From Acidobacteriota bacterium (lineage in GTDB: Bacteria > Acidobacteriota > Blastocatellia > Chloracidobacteriales > Chloracidobacteriaceae), in NCBI GenBank assembly GCA_016208495.1, contig JACQXX010000102.1:1-41897 (forward strand): DNA of 41,897 nt, given 5' to 3'. The notes beneath the pieces were generated by a model. It did no database searches, had not been told where the DNA came from, and worked only from the letters and a program-made list of their open reading frames with translations. Of the stretch, positions 33,758 through 41,858 are shown piece after piece. The translations under genes and the position numbers were made by a program. The stretch's first letter is position 1; each line of letters begins with the position of its first letter.

Positions 33758-34190
33758 ATCTGGAGTGCTGCGGCTCAACGCAGCTTTGGAGTGCTGCGGC
33801 TTGACGCAGCTTTCAGCTTTGGGAAGCTTTGAGGATATGAGCGAAGGGATTTGAAGTAGAGGAACTTCTTGTGGTCGGTCTGGTAGAAACCGACTCTAGC
33901 GGAGAAATTTAGATTGCACCAGATGCGTGATTGGGAATTTACAGATTGTTTACAGCCATCTGAGCCGTAACCCAAATCCTAGAGGGCAAAATCAATCCAG
34001 TTGCCGCCCAAACCCCAGTCCGAAAAGTTCTGGATTTATACCGAAAAATCCCGCCAAATTTGCCTGTTCAAAGCGGTTATTCACGGTGTGTTTAACTTCG
34101 GCATTCTAAGCTGGTGAGCAACCGAACGATCTTTCAATCCCCAATGATTCTGATTTGTGGTTCATTACTCGCCAGAGAAGGATGGTGGTT
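33758..34190. other. 433-bp intergenic region between iorA-like and NHL genes
   Basis: Starts with the two 26-bp repeats (33762-33813). The rest, 33814-34190, has no convincing gene. An AGAAGGA (34176-34182) provides the ribosome-binding site for the NHL-repeat gene. Confidence 0.55.
33762..33813. repeat. 26-bp direct repeat, two copies, each with a hairpin
   Basis: Two adjacent copies (33762-33787 and 33788-33813) beginning GGAGTGCTGCGG and differing at 2 bases. Each contains a GCTGCG...CGCAGC stem. They overlap the upstream alternative start of the IorA-like gene. Confidence 0.92.
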
Positions 34191-37100
34191 ATGGTCACCT
34201 TGAGGTCGCCGCACTTTGTTATTTCTTTCATTCTTTTTGCAATGAGCTCAGTATTTTGGGTTCCTGCCAGCCTGACATCTGCTTCGTTTCTTCCGCTGCA
34301 ATCCGCTTCATTTTCAATTGTTGAACGCACACCAGTGGTCAATGAAGGAAATCAACTTCGATTGACGGTGATTGATGCAACTGGTCAACCGATTTCGGGT
34401 GTTGTCTGGGAATCCGGTAGCCCGGAAATTGTGACTGTTGAGTCCCAAACCGGAGTCCTGCACGGGGTTTTACAGGGAGTTGCCACGGTGACGGCTCGTC
34501 GGAATGCAGAGAGCACATCGGTGTTTGTCGTGGTGACGCGAGTCAGTTCCAATCGCGGCGCAACTGTGCCGGGTGAAACCAAAGTTGATACCCGAGGACG
34601 AGTCTATCTGACCGACCCGGTCAACAGCGTGGTTCTGCGCAAGGAAAGTCTTTCCGCGCCGGCTCAGCTTTTTGCCGGTTCAGAGTTAGCGCACGGCCAT
34701 CGGGATGGAAATCGGCTGGGTGCCTGGTTTGCCGGGCCAACCGCTGCCACGATTGACAACGGTGCGCTGGGCGGAGTGTATGTGGCTGACACGCTCAATC
34801 ATTGCATTCGCAAGGTTGGGTATGACGATCAGGTTTCAACCGTGGTGGGGAATGGTACCGCGGGAATCTTGACGGCTGACATCACGCCGCTTTCAAGCGC
34901 GGTTTTGCGCGGTCCACGTGGCGTGGCGATTGATACGGGTGGCAATCTGTTTGTCGCAGATACCGAAAATAACGCCATTTTTTATGTTGATTTTAACCGG
35001 CAGGAGATCCGTCTGCTGGCTGGAATGCCCGGTGAGGCGGGGCTGGCAGATGGAACTGGCCGCACCGCCCGGTTTGCTCATCCGCGAGGGCTGGCGCTCA
35101 GTCCAGATGGGCGACTGCTGGCGGTGGCTGACGAAGGAAACCGGGTGGTCCGACTGGTTTCAAAATCCGGGGTGGTCAAAACAGTCGGTCGCCAATCTGC
35201 CGCACGGGAATGGAAGACGAGTTCCGAAGATGAATTTTTGTTTCAAGCGCCACAATCGGTCAGCTTTGACGGGCAGGGAAATCTGTGTGTGGTTGACAAG
35301 GCCGAAGCCTACGTTGTGACCAATCCTGAGACGACCTCTCCCGAACGGATCCCGCTGGCTCAACCGGGCGTGTCGTTTGGACAGGCGGTGAGTGTGACTG
35401 TCCGGGGCTATCAGACGTTTGTGCTTGATGCCCAGGCCGCCAGCCCAGACGAGGCGGTCAAAGTGGTAACGATTGGCCCGCCGCGCATTAAAACCATCAG
35501 CCGGACGTCTGACCAGATCGAAGGTGGTGCCGAAGTTGTGGTTGATGGTCAAAATTTCGGACCCGAAACCCACGTTCTGCTGGGTGACCGGCTGGTTGAA
35601 GCTGCGGTCATCGAAAGTGCCACACGCTTGCGGTTTCATGTTCCGCCACAAAATGCGCCTGGGAAACGCACCCTTTCGATCCAAACCCGAGGCGGTCTGG
35701 TCCAGCAAAAGTTCGAAATCTTTGCCAAAACTTTTGAAGCCATGGCGGCTGGGGAAATCACGACCGTGGCGGGTGGGGTTCCGTACTCGGGCGACAGCGG
35801 CGTTGCTACCCTGGCCAGCTTGAAATTTCCGCGTTCGATTGCCATTGACGGTGCCGGAAATATGTTTATTGCTGATCGGCTCAATCATCGTGTTCGGCGG
35901 GTGGATGCCATTTCAGGCATTATTTCAACCGTTGCCGGAACCGGAGCGGCAGCCTATAACGGCGACGGGCAACCAGCCCTGAGTGCCAGTTTGAACTTCC
36001 CGACTGGTGTCGCGGTTGACCACGATGGGAATGTCTGGATTGCTGACCAGCTCAATCATCGGATTCGCCGGGTGGATGCCATGACGGGAATCATCACGAC
36101 GGTTGGTGGAACCGGGGTGGCTGGTTTGAGTGGTGACGGAGGACCAGCGACCAACGCACAACTCAATTCACCACAGGCAATTGTCTTTGATTCGGCTGAA
36201 AATGTGTTCCTGACAGATTTAGAAAATCATGCGGTTCGCCGGATTGATGCCATGACCGGTGTGATAACCACTGTGGCCGGGACCGGTATCAGCGGTTTTG
36301 GCGGCGACAACGATCTGGCCCAGCGGGCACGGCTCAATCAACCCTATGGATTGGCCGTTGACCAGTTTGACAATCTTTTCATTGCCGACACTGGCAATCA
36401 CCGGGTTCGCCGGGTGGATGCTGGGTCGGGTGTTATCACAACGGTGGCCGGAAACGGGATTGCAGACTTTCACGGAGACGGTGGCCCGGCTCCTCGTGCC
36501 AGCTTGAATCAACCCTATGGTGTCACGATTGACCTGACTGGAAATCTCATCATTGTCGACCGCAACAATGGTCGGATCCGCCGGGTTGACTTCGCCACCC
36601 AGGTTATGAGCACTGTGGCCGGCAATGGTTCGGATGATTTCAGCGGTGACGGCGGCCCCGCCGTCAGCGCCGGGTTATTGGATCCGGAAGCAGTTGCGGT
36701 TGATGGCAACGGGCGGTTGTTTATTGCCGACACCGAAAATAATCGAGTTCGGCTGGTTTCTCCGGATGGTGTCATCCAAACCGTGGTTGGAACTGAATTT
36801 GTCAGCGGTGACGGAGGGCCGGCGATTAACGCCAGTTTGAGCAACCCCTTCAAAGTGCTGATTGACCACCAGGGTAACCTGATTATTGCTGATTCTGAAA
36901 ACAATCGCGTGCGTCGCGTGGATCGCCAAACCTGGATCATTCACGGCGTGGCTGGAAACGGGGTTGAAGGTGACAGTGGTGACGGCGGACCAGCGGTTCT
37001 GTCACGGCTACACGATCCGGAAGGGCTGGCCATTGACCGGGCCGGGAACCTTTATATTGCCGACCAGGAAAATAATCGCATCCGCCGGATCAATGCCGCC

Positions 37101-38060
37101 ACCGGCGTGATTGTCAATTTTGCTGGAAATGGACAGGCTGGATTTGCGGGTGATGGCGGGCTGGCGACGCTGGCGACGTTGAATTCGCCGCGTGGGATCA
37201 CCATTGATGTCAACGATAATCTGTATCTGGCTGATCGGCTTAACCATCGCATTCGCCGGGTAGATGCCCAAACTGGTGTGATCACGACGATTGCTGGAAT
37301 GGGAACTGCCGGGTTTACCGGAGATGGCGGTCCAGCTATGTATGCCCATTTGAATTCACCGGAAGAAATTGTGTTTGACCAGCAGGGAAACCTCCTGATT
37401 GCTGATTTAGGCAATCACCGCATTCGTCGGATTGATGCCCGGACCAGTATTATCACGACAATCGCCGGGGTTGGCATTCCAGGTTTTAGCGGTGATGGGG
37501 GACCAGCCATGCTGGCACAACTCAATTCGCCGCATGGCATTGCGGTTGACGGGGCGGGCAATCTGTTTATTGCTGACCGTGATAATCATCGCCTCCGCCG
37601 GGTAGATGCCCAAACGGGAATCATCTCGACGATTGCGGGAACTGGGGAACAGGGCTACAGCGGAGACGGTCAGCCTGCCAGTGAGTGTCGCTTAAACTAT
37701 CCGCTGGGACTCGTCATTGACGGGGAGGGCAACCTCTGGCTGGCGAGTGGGTTCAACGATGCCATTCGGGTCATCCGGCAGGCGGCGGTTGGACTGCAGA
37801 GGGTCACAATCACTCAGGTCAACTTCCAGGCCCGGCGGTTGACGATTACTGGCACCGGGTTTGGTTCAACCGGCGCTCAGGTTTTGATCAATGGAACGGA
37901 TGCAACGGCATTTCTCAAATCCCAGACTGATACCAGCTTGATGCTCAAAGGGAAGAAAAAGAAATTGGGTCTCATCAATGGCACGAACCTGATCAGGGTG
38001 ATCGCGGGCGGTGTGAGTTCGAATCAATTTGAGTTTGATATCAGTCGAGATGAGTTTTAG
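34191..38060 (+). CDS. Giant secreted NHL-repeat protein with Ig-like and IPT/TIG domains
   Basis: A 1289-aa predicted exported protein. Signal peptide residues 1-~33. An Ig-like (Big2-type) domain at about 40-115 (VDATGQ-like, SPEIVTVESQTGVLHGVLQGVATVTA), a first NHL group to about 400, an IPT/TIG domain (~425-510: VVVDGQNFGPETHVLLGD), then roughly a dozen NHL units of ~56 residues with the consensus ITTVAGxGxxGFxGDGGPA and GNLFIADxxNHRIRRVD, and a C-terminal IPT-like domain (LTITGTGFGSTGAQVLINGTDA). NHL units form beta-propellers; this number suggests two propellers. Such proteins are abundant in Acidobacteriota and similar groups, and their ligands are unknown. AGAAGGA upstream of ATG 34191 decides the start over the earlier TTG 34155. 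Confidence 0.93.
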   Translation: MVTLRSPHFVISFILFAMSSVFWVPASLTSASFLPLQSASFSIVERTPVVNEGNQLRLTVIDATGQPISGVVWESGSPEIVTVESQTGVLHGVLQGVATVTARRNAESTSVFVVVTRVSSNRGATVPGETKVDTRGRVYLTDPVNSVVLRKESLSAPAQLFAGSELAHGHRDGNRLGAWFAGPTAATIDNGALGGVYVADTLNHCIRKVGYDDQVSTVVGNGTAGILTADITPLSSAVLRGPRGVAIDTGGNLFVADTENNAIFYVDFNRQEIRLLAGMPGEAGLADGTGRTARFAHPRGLALSPDGRLLAVADEGNRVVRLVSKSGVVKTVGRQSAAREWKTSSEDEFLFQAPQSVSFDGQGNLCVVDKAEAYVVTNPETTSPERIPLAQPGVSFGQAVSVTVRGYQTFVLDAQAASPDEAVKVVTIGPPRIKTISRTSDQIEGGAEVVVDGQNFGPETHVLLGDRLVEAAVIESATRLRFHVPPQNAPGKRTLSIQTRGGLVQQKFEIFAKTFEAMAAGEITTVAGGVPYSGDSGVATLASLKFPRSIAIDGAGNMFIADRLNHRVRRVDAISGIISTVAGTGAAAYNGDGQPALSASLNFPTGVAVDHDGNVWIADQLNHRIRRVDAMTGIITTVGGTGVAGLSGDGGPATNAQLNSPQAIVFDSAENVFLTDLENHAVRRIDAMTGVITTVAGTGISGFGGDNDLAQRARLNQPYGLAVDQFDNLFIADTGNHRVRRVDAGSGVITTVAGNGIADFHGDGGPAPRASLNQPYGVTIDLTGNLIIVDRNNGRIRRVDFATQVMSTVAGNGSDDFSGDGGPAVSAGLLDPEAVAVDGNGRLFIADTENNRVRLVSPDGVIQTVVGTEFVSGDGGPAINASLSNPFKVLIDHQGNLIIADSENNRVRRVDRQTWIIHGVAGNGVEGDSGDGGPAVLSRLHDPEGLAIDRAGNLYIADQENNRIRRINAATGVIVNFAGNGQAGFAGDGGLATLATLNSPRGITIDVNDNLYLADRLNHRIRRVDAQTGVITTIAGMGTAGFTGDGGPAMYAHLNSPEEIVFDQQGNLLIADLGNHRIRRIDARTSIITTIAGVGIPGFSGDGGPAMLAQLNSPHGIAVDGAGNLFIADRDNHRLRRVDAQTGIISTIAGTGEQGYSGDGQPASECRLNYPLGLVIDGEGNLWLASGFNDAIRVIRQAAVGLQRVTITQVNFQARRLTITGTGFGSTGAQVLINGTDATAFLKSQTDTSLMLKGKKKKLGLINGTNLIRVIAGGVSSNQFEFDISRDEF

Positions 38061-38162
38061 TGCCGCAAGGCACAGAGTTCAAGCTTTCGCTTGCTTCCAT
38101 CGAACGGACCAGGCAACCCACCGGAAACCAGTTGCCTCTCCGACATTGCTTCGGAGACGCCG
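38060..38162. repeat. Hairpin-rich REP-like sequence between convergent genes
   Basis: Contains GTGCC-GCAA-GGCAC (38060-38073), the 19-bp dispersed word shared with 24554-24572 (38075-38093), an AGGCAAC...GTTGCCT stem (about 38110-38135) and CTCCGA...TCGGAG (about 38138-38156). The last two resemble hairpins of the 39458-40606 units. It may act as a bidirectional terminator. Confidence 0.7.
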
Positions 38163-38699
38163 TTACTCCTGGCTGTAAATCATTTTGACATATTTGCAAT
38201 CAGAAACAGCCGTGCGGTTGGGTTGGGCCAGATAAGAATTCAAACAGGCCAAATCCTGTTCAATTTGACGGCGTTCCTGGATGGACAATTGGGGAACCGC
38301 CAGATCAACGGCGATTGCCCCAGCAAGTTGGTATTTTATTGATTCAAGGATGTTCTGCTTGACAGTTTCTGAGTCAGATCGTGAGCCTTTAACACTTGCC
38401 TCGATATAAAGAATCATCTCTTTGGATGTCGGATAATAGAGCAATCCGCCACCATAACACTTGGCAATTACACTCCACTGGTGACCTTTTATTCTTAATG
38501 ATGCAGCAAGTTTGTATGATTCTTTGGCGACCTGTTTTCTTAGCGCATCATGCTGCCACTCCGTAGCTTTCTTCGCGAGGAGCACAGGGTTTTCCAAATC
38601 GCTTTGGTTTAAATGTTCTTTGGGTAGGGGAACAGTTTGTAAAGAAAAAAGCAAAACAAGGATTGCCAGTAGATTAAATAACTTTAAGGGTACCCACAT
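38163..38699 (-). CDS. Signal-peptide protein overlapping the upstream L,D-transpeptidase-like gene
   Basis: A 178-aa protein with an N-terminal signal peptide (LFNLLAILVLLFSLQTVPL), so probably periplasmic. The mature part is helical with a short beta patch (WSVIAKCYGGGLLYYPTSKEMILYIEASV) and three cysteines; no family recognised. The start overlaps the end of the preceding minus-strand gene by 26 bp. An AAGGAG nine bases before the ATG, lying inside that gene, gives it its own ribosome-binding site. The arrangement is that of a cotranscribed enzyme and its dedicated partner or immunity protein; that role is inference. Confidence 0.72.
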   Translation of the reverse strand: MWVPLKLFNLLAILVLLFSLQTVPLPKEHLNQSDLENPVLLAKKATEWQHDALRKQVAKESYKLAASLRIKGHQWSVIAKCYGGGLLYYPTSKEMILYIEASVKGSRSDSETVKQNILESIKYQLAGAIAVDLAVPQLSIQERRQIEQDLACLNSYLAQPNRTAVSDCKYVKMIYSQE

Positions 38700-39285
38700 T
38701 CTTTCTATCTCCTTGCCTTGATAGAATCAGAAAACGATAAAGATCAGTCCATTGGTCAGGATTGGTGGTTGCACAACCGGCAGTTACTTGCCCTGGGTGC
38801 AAATATCTTGCATTTTGCCCCTGAACTGCTACACCAGTTCCAATCAAAAACCAAGTTTGAGAAAAAACTGATTGCCCAAGATAGCCGTTTCCTAACTGAT
38901 GCGGGAAGTCTGGAATTTGAATATTGTGAGTTCCTTGTGGAATTGGAGACCTTGGATAAGTCAACGTACCAATCCTTTTGTTTCCATTGTAAGTGATTTC
39001 ACCTTTTGTAGTATTGAACACAAGTCTTGCTGGCCCACGGTAGACAGGAAGAGGGAATCCAAGGTTTGTCTTTCCTTGTGAAGTAAGCCTCACCGAAGCT
39101 TTTTTCCCCCGATAAACTCCTTCATAAATGGTGAAGTAGTCCCGCCGTTCACTGGAATTTTCTTCTTGTCGGGTTTCTTGATAATCAACCCGGAGGTATT
39201 CAGGTAAGGCGATGATTTCACCGCTTGGCTCAAGTCTGACACGAAGCCAGCCATTTGCGTCTCCGATAATGTATCTATTTGACAT
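38674..39285 (-). CDS. Putative L,D-transpeptidase-like (YkuD-fold-like) protein
   Basis: A 203-aa protein with no signal peptide. The first ~100 residues are a beta-rich region (GWLRVRLEPSGEIIALPEYL; IYEGVYRGKKASVRLT; ITYNGNKRIGTLTYP). The second half, SPIPQGTHNIQIPDFPHQLG, then WFLIGTG, RYLHPGQVTAGCATT and WTDLYRFLILSR, has the layout of a cysteine L,D-transpeptidase or Tlde1-like domain, with His163 and Cys171 as candidate catalytic residues. The HGC motif is changed to AGC, so the assignment is uncertain. It lacks a secretion signal, while its overlapping downstream partner has one, which would suit an effector exported by another route with a periplasmic immunity protein. Weak Shine-Dalgarno; ATG 39285. 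Confidence 0.6.
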   Translation of the reverse strand: MSNRYIIGDANGWLRVRLEPSGEIIALPEYLRVDYQETRQEENSSERRDYFTIYEGVYRGKKASVRLTSQGKTNLGFPLPVYRGPARLVFNTTKGEITYNGNKRIGTLTYPRSPIPQGTHNIQIPDFPHQLGNGYLGQSVFSQTWFLIGTGVAVQGQNARYLHPGQVTAGCATTNPDQWTDLYRFLILSRQGDRKNVGTLKVI

Positions 39286-39457
39286 AAATATTTGATGATC
39301 CTTGAGTTGTCAGAGTAATGAAGAGCGGTAGAAATTAAATTTCTTGCTCAAGAACCAACAGAGCAAAATCTATGCCACAGAGATTATTTAAATTTGAATT
39401 TAACTTGGTTGAGATTCGTTGTTTTGGTATCACAAAAAATTAAATTGATCTTGTTTT
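39286..39457. other. Short AT-rich intergenic region
   Basis: Upstream of the transpeptidase-like gene and before the first REP-like unit. It probably contains that gene's promoter; no clear box was picked out. It is distinctly more AT-rich than the genes to the left. Confidence 0.4.
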
Positions 39458-39560
39458 GCACTCCGAAGGATTGCCGTTCGGATAGCCGGTCGGTTGCTCG
39501 GCTACAGCGAGCTACCACCGGTCACAGGTCACCCCACCTTTCATCCCGAAGGGATGCGGC
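39458..39560. repeat. REP-like unit 1
   Basis: About 103 bp with three structured parts: GCACTCCGAAGGATTGCC...TTCGGA, a GAGCTACCACCGGTCACAGG part, and CATCCCGAAGGGATG followed by CGGC. It ends 9 bp beyond the 3' end of the Y1 transposase gene. Confidence 0.88.
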
Positions 39561-40060
39561 TCATCAGTTCAGGTCCACAGGTAACGTTCATCATATTCGA
39601 CGCCGCTTCGCTTGAGGAATGCCAGATATTCATCCTGGAAGGTCCATTTTCGGTGATGGTTTTCCTGGTTGTGGATATACACTTTGGCAGCTTCAACTTG
39701 TGATGAACTGACGGTAAATGCCCCATATCCTTCCTGCCAGGAAAATTGAGGCAGCCGGTGTTTCTCGTGAATCCACATTGAGGAAGATCGTTTTAACTCA
39801 CGCACCACTTCGGCCAGACAATGATTTGACCGTAGCCGCATAAGAATATGAACGTGGTCGCTTGTTCCGCCTACAGCTAGAGAAACTCCGTTGAGCGTTT
39901 GGATTGAATTGACCAGAAACGCATAAAGCTGATCGCGAAGGGCTGCGGAAATGAAGGGCTTCCGATTTTTGGTGCTGAAGACGACGTGATAATGGAGTGA
40001 TAAATGGGTTGACGCCATACGGGTGTAAATGGATGACTTCGCCGCATCCCTTCGGGATGC
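39541..40060 (-). mobile_element. Y1 transposase module bounded by inverted hairpins
   Basis: TCATCCCGAAGGGATGCGGC (39541-39560) and GCCGCATCCCTTCGGGATGC (40041-40060) face each other around the tnpA gene. Such hairpin ends fit an IS200-like or REP/RAYT unit. The exact ends of the mobile unit cannot be fixed from one copy. Confidence 0.65.
39569..40018 (-). CDS. tnpA: IS200-like / REP-associated Y1 (HUH) transposase
   Basis: A 149-aa single-strand DNA transposase of the IS200/IS605 TnpA or RAYT type. Seen: ASTHLSLHYHVVFSTKNRKP at the N-terminus, GTSDHVHILMRL with the HUH motif (His-Val-His), FSWQEGYGAFTVSSS, and VYIHNQENHHRK with the candidate catalytic tyrosine. It recognises hairpins and cuts single-stranded DNA by a 5'-phosphotyrosine intermediate. 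The frame is open to 40087, but those codons come from the flanking repeat; ATG 40018 matches the family's start. The gene lies between inverted CATCCCGAAGGGATG hairpins (39541-39560 and 40041-40060) and near further REP-like units, so a REP-mobilising RAYT is likely. The HUH and Tyr motifs are intact. Confidence 0.93.
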   Translation of the reverse strand: MASTHLSLHYHVVFSTKNRKPFISAALRDQLYAFLVNSIQTLNGVSLAVGGTSDHVHILMRLRSNHCLAEVVRELKRSSSMWIHEKHRLPQFSWQEGYGAFTVSSSQVEAAKVYIHNQENHHRKWTFQDEYLAFLKRSGVEYDERYLWT

Positions 40061-40083
40061 AATCAGATATCGGATTGGGTTTA

Positions 40084-40187
40084 GCACTCCGAAGGGTTGC
40101 CATTCGAAGTGCCGATTGATTTACTGATCTGAGCTTGCCACCGGTAACAGGTTGCCCCTCCCTTTTCTCATCCCAAAGGGATGCGGC
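40084..40187. repeat. REP-like unit 2
   Basis: Same order as unit 1: GCACTCCGAAGGGTTGCC...TTCGAAGTGC, CTTGCCACCGGTAACAGG, then CATCCCAAAGGGATG-CGGC. It is preceded by ATCGGATTGGG, as is unit 4. It lies upstream of the transposase gene. Confidence 0.88.
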
Positions 40188-40227
40188 TCAATGCTTCACA
40201 TCAAACCAAACAACCAGAAAACAAGAA

Positions 40228-40278
40228 TGCCATTTGCCAAACCACCAGGTTGATACCTGAATGGAATCGCAAATGGCA
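40228..40278. repeat. TGCCATTTGC / GCAAATGGCA inverted repeat
   Basis: Perfect 10-bp arms (40228-40237 and 40269-40278) with a 31-bp spacer. A degenerate hairpin of the unit type follows at about 40345-40375. Nothing coding is seen here. Confidence 0.7.
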
Positions 40279-40404
40279 CAACAAGAAAACCAAAATTGAA
40301 ACGGTTAAATGACATCCTGGTTTTCAGGCAGATGCTTTTGATTTGCCTTCCAATGGATTGCCATTTGGAAAGCAACTCGGCTTCAAGAATTGAAAAAAGG
40401 TTTC

Positions 40405-40476
40405 GCACCCCGAAGAATTGCCATTCGGAGTGCTGGTTGATTGACCAATCTGAGCTTGCCACCGGTAACAGGTTGT
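40405..40476. repeat. REP-like unit 3 (partial)
   Basis: GCACCCCGAAGAATTGCC...TTCGGAGTGC and the CTTGCCACCGGTAACAGG part are present, but the CATCCC hairpin is missing; the unit stops where ATCGGATTGG and unit 4 begin, as if unit 4 had inserted here. Confidence 0.82.
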
Positions 40477-40500
40477 TTTTCAGGTATCGGATTGGCTTGA

Positions 40501-40606
40501 GCACTCCGAAGGATTGCAGTTCGGATAGCCGGTCGGTTGCGAGGCTTTGCGAGCTACCACCGGAACAGGTTGCCCCTCTCCATCTTTCATCCCGAAGGGA
40601 TGCGGC
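40501..40606. repeat. REP-like unit 4
   Basis: Complete unit, very close to unit 1 (both contain GATAGCCGGTCGGTTGC, GCGAGCTACCACCGG and CATCCCGAAGGGATG-CGGC). It lies just beyond the 3' end of the gene at 40645. Confidence 0.88.
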
Positions 40607-40644
40607 AAGAAGAAAGGTAAATCAATAAATGACACATAAACCCA

Positions 40645-41025
40645 TTATGGGCTGACAGATGTGCCGTCGCCGCTGTTCTTTGGTTTTCGCGGGGCGCGAG
40701 TTCGAGAAATTACGGTTGTTCCAAAGTTCCCAAGCACCGGGTTGTCTTTTCCATAAAAACCACGAAGCATACTGTCATCTTTTGACAGTTGCTCAGTCGC
40801 AGCTTTTAGCAAGGATTGAAAACGATCATAGGCTAAATCAGCCGCTCTTTGCTTGGATTCATATTCTGTTCGAATGCTTTCCAGTTCTGTGCGCATTCTT
40901 CGGCGTTCAGCTTCAATTAATGTAGGTGGAAAGTGAGTTTCCTGGTTATGTTGAGCGATTCCATCAGCCATTCGCTCAAGTCTTTGGGTTGTTTCTTGAA
41001 AATTTTGAGAATTTAGACGTCTCAT
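40645..41025 (-). CDS. Small coiled-coil hypothetical protein
   Basis: A 126-aa protein of unknown function. It is strongly charged and helical for residues ~10-85 (QNFQETTQRLERMADGIAQH; ERRRMRTELESIRTEYESKQ), likely a coiled coil, followed by DSMLRGFYGKDNPVLGNFG and a basic/Ser tail (APRKPKNSGDG). No signal peptide. The frame opens at 41073, but AAGGAG at 41036-41041 lies ten bases before ATG 41025, which is preferred. It lies between the REP-like cluster and an AT-rich patch. Confidence 0.75.
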   Translation of the reverse strand: MRRLNSQNFQETTQRLERMADGIAQHNQETHFPPTLIEAERRRMRTELESIRTEYESKQRAADLAYDRFQSLLKAATEQLSKDDSMLRGFYGKDNPVLGNFGTTVISRTRAPRKPKNSGDGTSVSP

Positions 41026-41361
41026 GTAAATCAATCTCCTTGAATTAAGAATAGAGATTGGAATTATATCCATAAACCTATTTTTTTTGACAAGAATAAT
41101 TAATAAAATAATTAATTTTTGGATAATTAATAAAATAGTTGTAGGCTTTAACTTAAAAAATAATATGAATTTGTGTTGTTTTAGTTATTCTTGTAAGGTT
41201 TATGTTAAGTTTTCAAAGAATAAATATAAATATTGTAAAATCAATGATAGGATAGAAAATATTATGAATGAAAGCGTGACGAATAAGCTTAATATTCTTA
41301 GAATAAGATTAAAATTATTATTTGAACTGAATAAGATGATAAGTTAATGATACTTGGGTTG
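41026..41361. other. Extremely AT-rich intergenic region
   Basis: Made largely of A/T (ATTAATAAAATAATTAA-type text from about 41088), in sharp contrast with the roughly 50% GC of the rest. A plus-strand open frame at 41087-41347 exists but is Asn/Lys/Ile-rich with no ribosome-binding site, so it is not called. It might be recently acquired DNA or a regulatory region. Confidence 0.6.
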
Positions 41362-41775
41362 TTAATATTCAGGCCATTTCCAAGGAATAGCTATTTTATC
41401 TTTATTAGTTTCACTCATATCGTTATTATTAATTCTTTCTTCTTCACTTTTAAACATTTCTTCACAATTATTCAAAATTTTTTGATACCAAATTTTATGA
41501 GCATCATTATTGGCATGTAATATAAAATGTGGTCGTTCACTAACTTTAATTTTATTAGGAGTTAGTTCCACTAAAATAGTTCCATTCGGTTGATCTCCAT
41601 CTATAATTTGAAAACTCAGCGTTGGTACATAATTAATGATTCTGAGGTTGATACGATATTTTTGATCATCTGGCAATTCTCTTCTAAATTTAGTGATAAT
41701 TTCGTAAAAAGAATTAAAATCTGGTTCAGTGGAAGAACTTTCAATTACACCGAGGCTTATTGTTTTGGTGCTCAT
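41362..41775 (-). CDS. AT-rich hypothetical protein, probably horizontally acquired
   Basis: A 137-aa cytoplasmic protein that I do not recognise. Residues 1-90 look like a compact alpha/beta domain (STEPDFNSFYEIITKFRREL; YRINLRIINYVPTLSFQIID; GTILVELTPNKIKV; RPHFILHANN), followed by a helix (HKIWYQKILNNCEEMFK) and a charged tail ending AIPWKWPEY. An in-frame TAG lies two codons upstream of ATG 41775, fixing the start region, though no Shine-Dalgarno is obvious. Codon use is strongly A/T-biased compared with all other genes in the window, which suggests transfer. Confidence 0.72.
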   Translation of the reverse strand: MSTKTISLGVIESSSTEPDFNSFYEIITKFRRELPDDQKYRINLRIINYVPTLSFQIIDGDQPNGTILVELTPNKIKVSERPHFILHANNDAHKIWYQKILNNCEEMFKSEEERINNNDMSETNKDKIAIPWKWPEY

Positions 41776-41797
41776 CGGCTAATACTTTGAAAAAGAA

Positions 41798-41858
41798 ACA
41801 GGTCAGTCCTACGATAGAAAAGACAAAAAACAGAAGAGAAGTCGGAGGGCTGACCTGT
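41798..41858. repeat. 13-bp inverted repeat near the window end
   Basis: ACAGGTCAGTCCT (41798-41810) and AGGGCTGACCTGT (41846-41858) are inverted copies with one mismatch and a 35-bp spacer. It lies upstream of the AT-rich gene; it may be another intergenic repeat or an operator. Confidence 0.6.

Noticed and set aside
35160-35888. 242-codon frame antisense to the NHL-repeat gene
   Set aside because: Shadow of a repetitive coding sequence; other shadow frames with repeated words occur all along this gene.
41087-41347. Plus-strand 86-codon frame in the AT-rich patch
   Set aside because: It consists mostly of Ile/Asn/Lys as expected from AT-rich DNA, has no ribosome-binding site and no motif.
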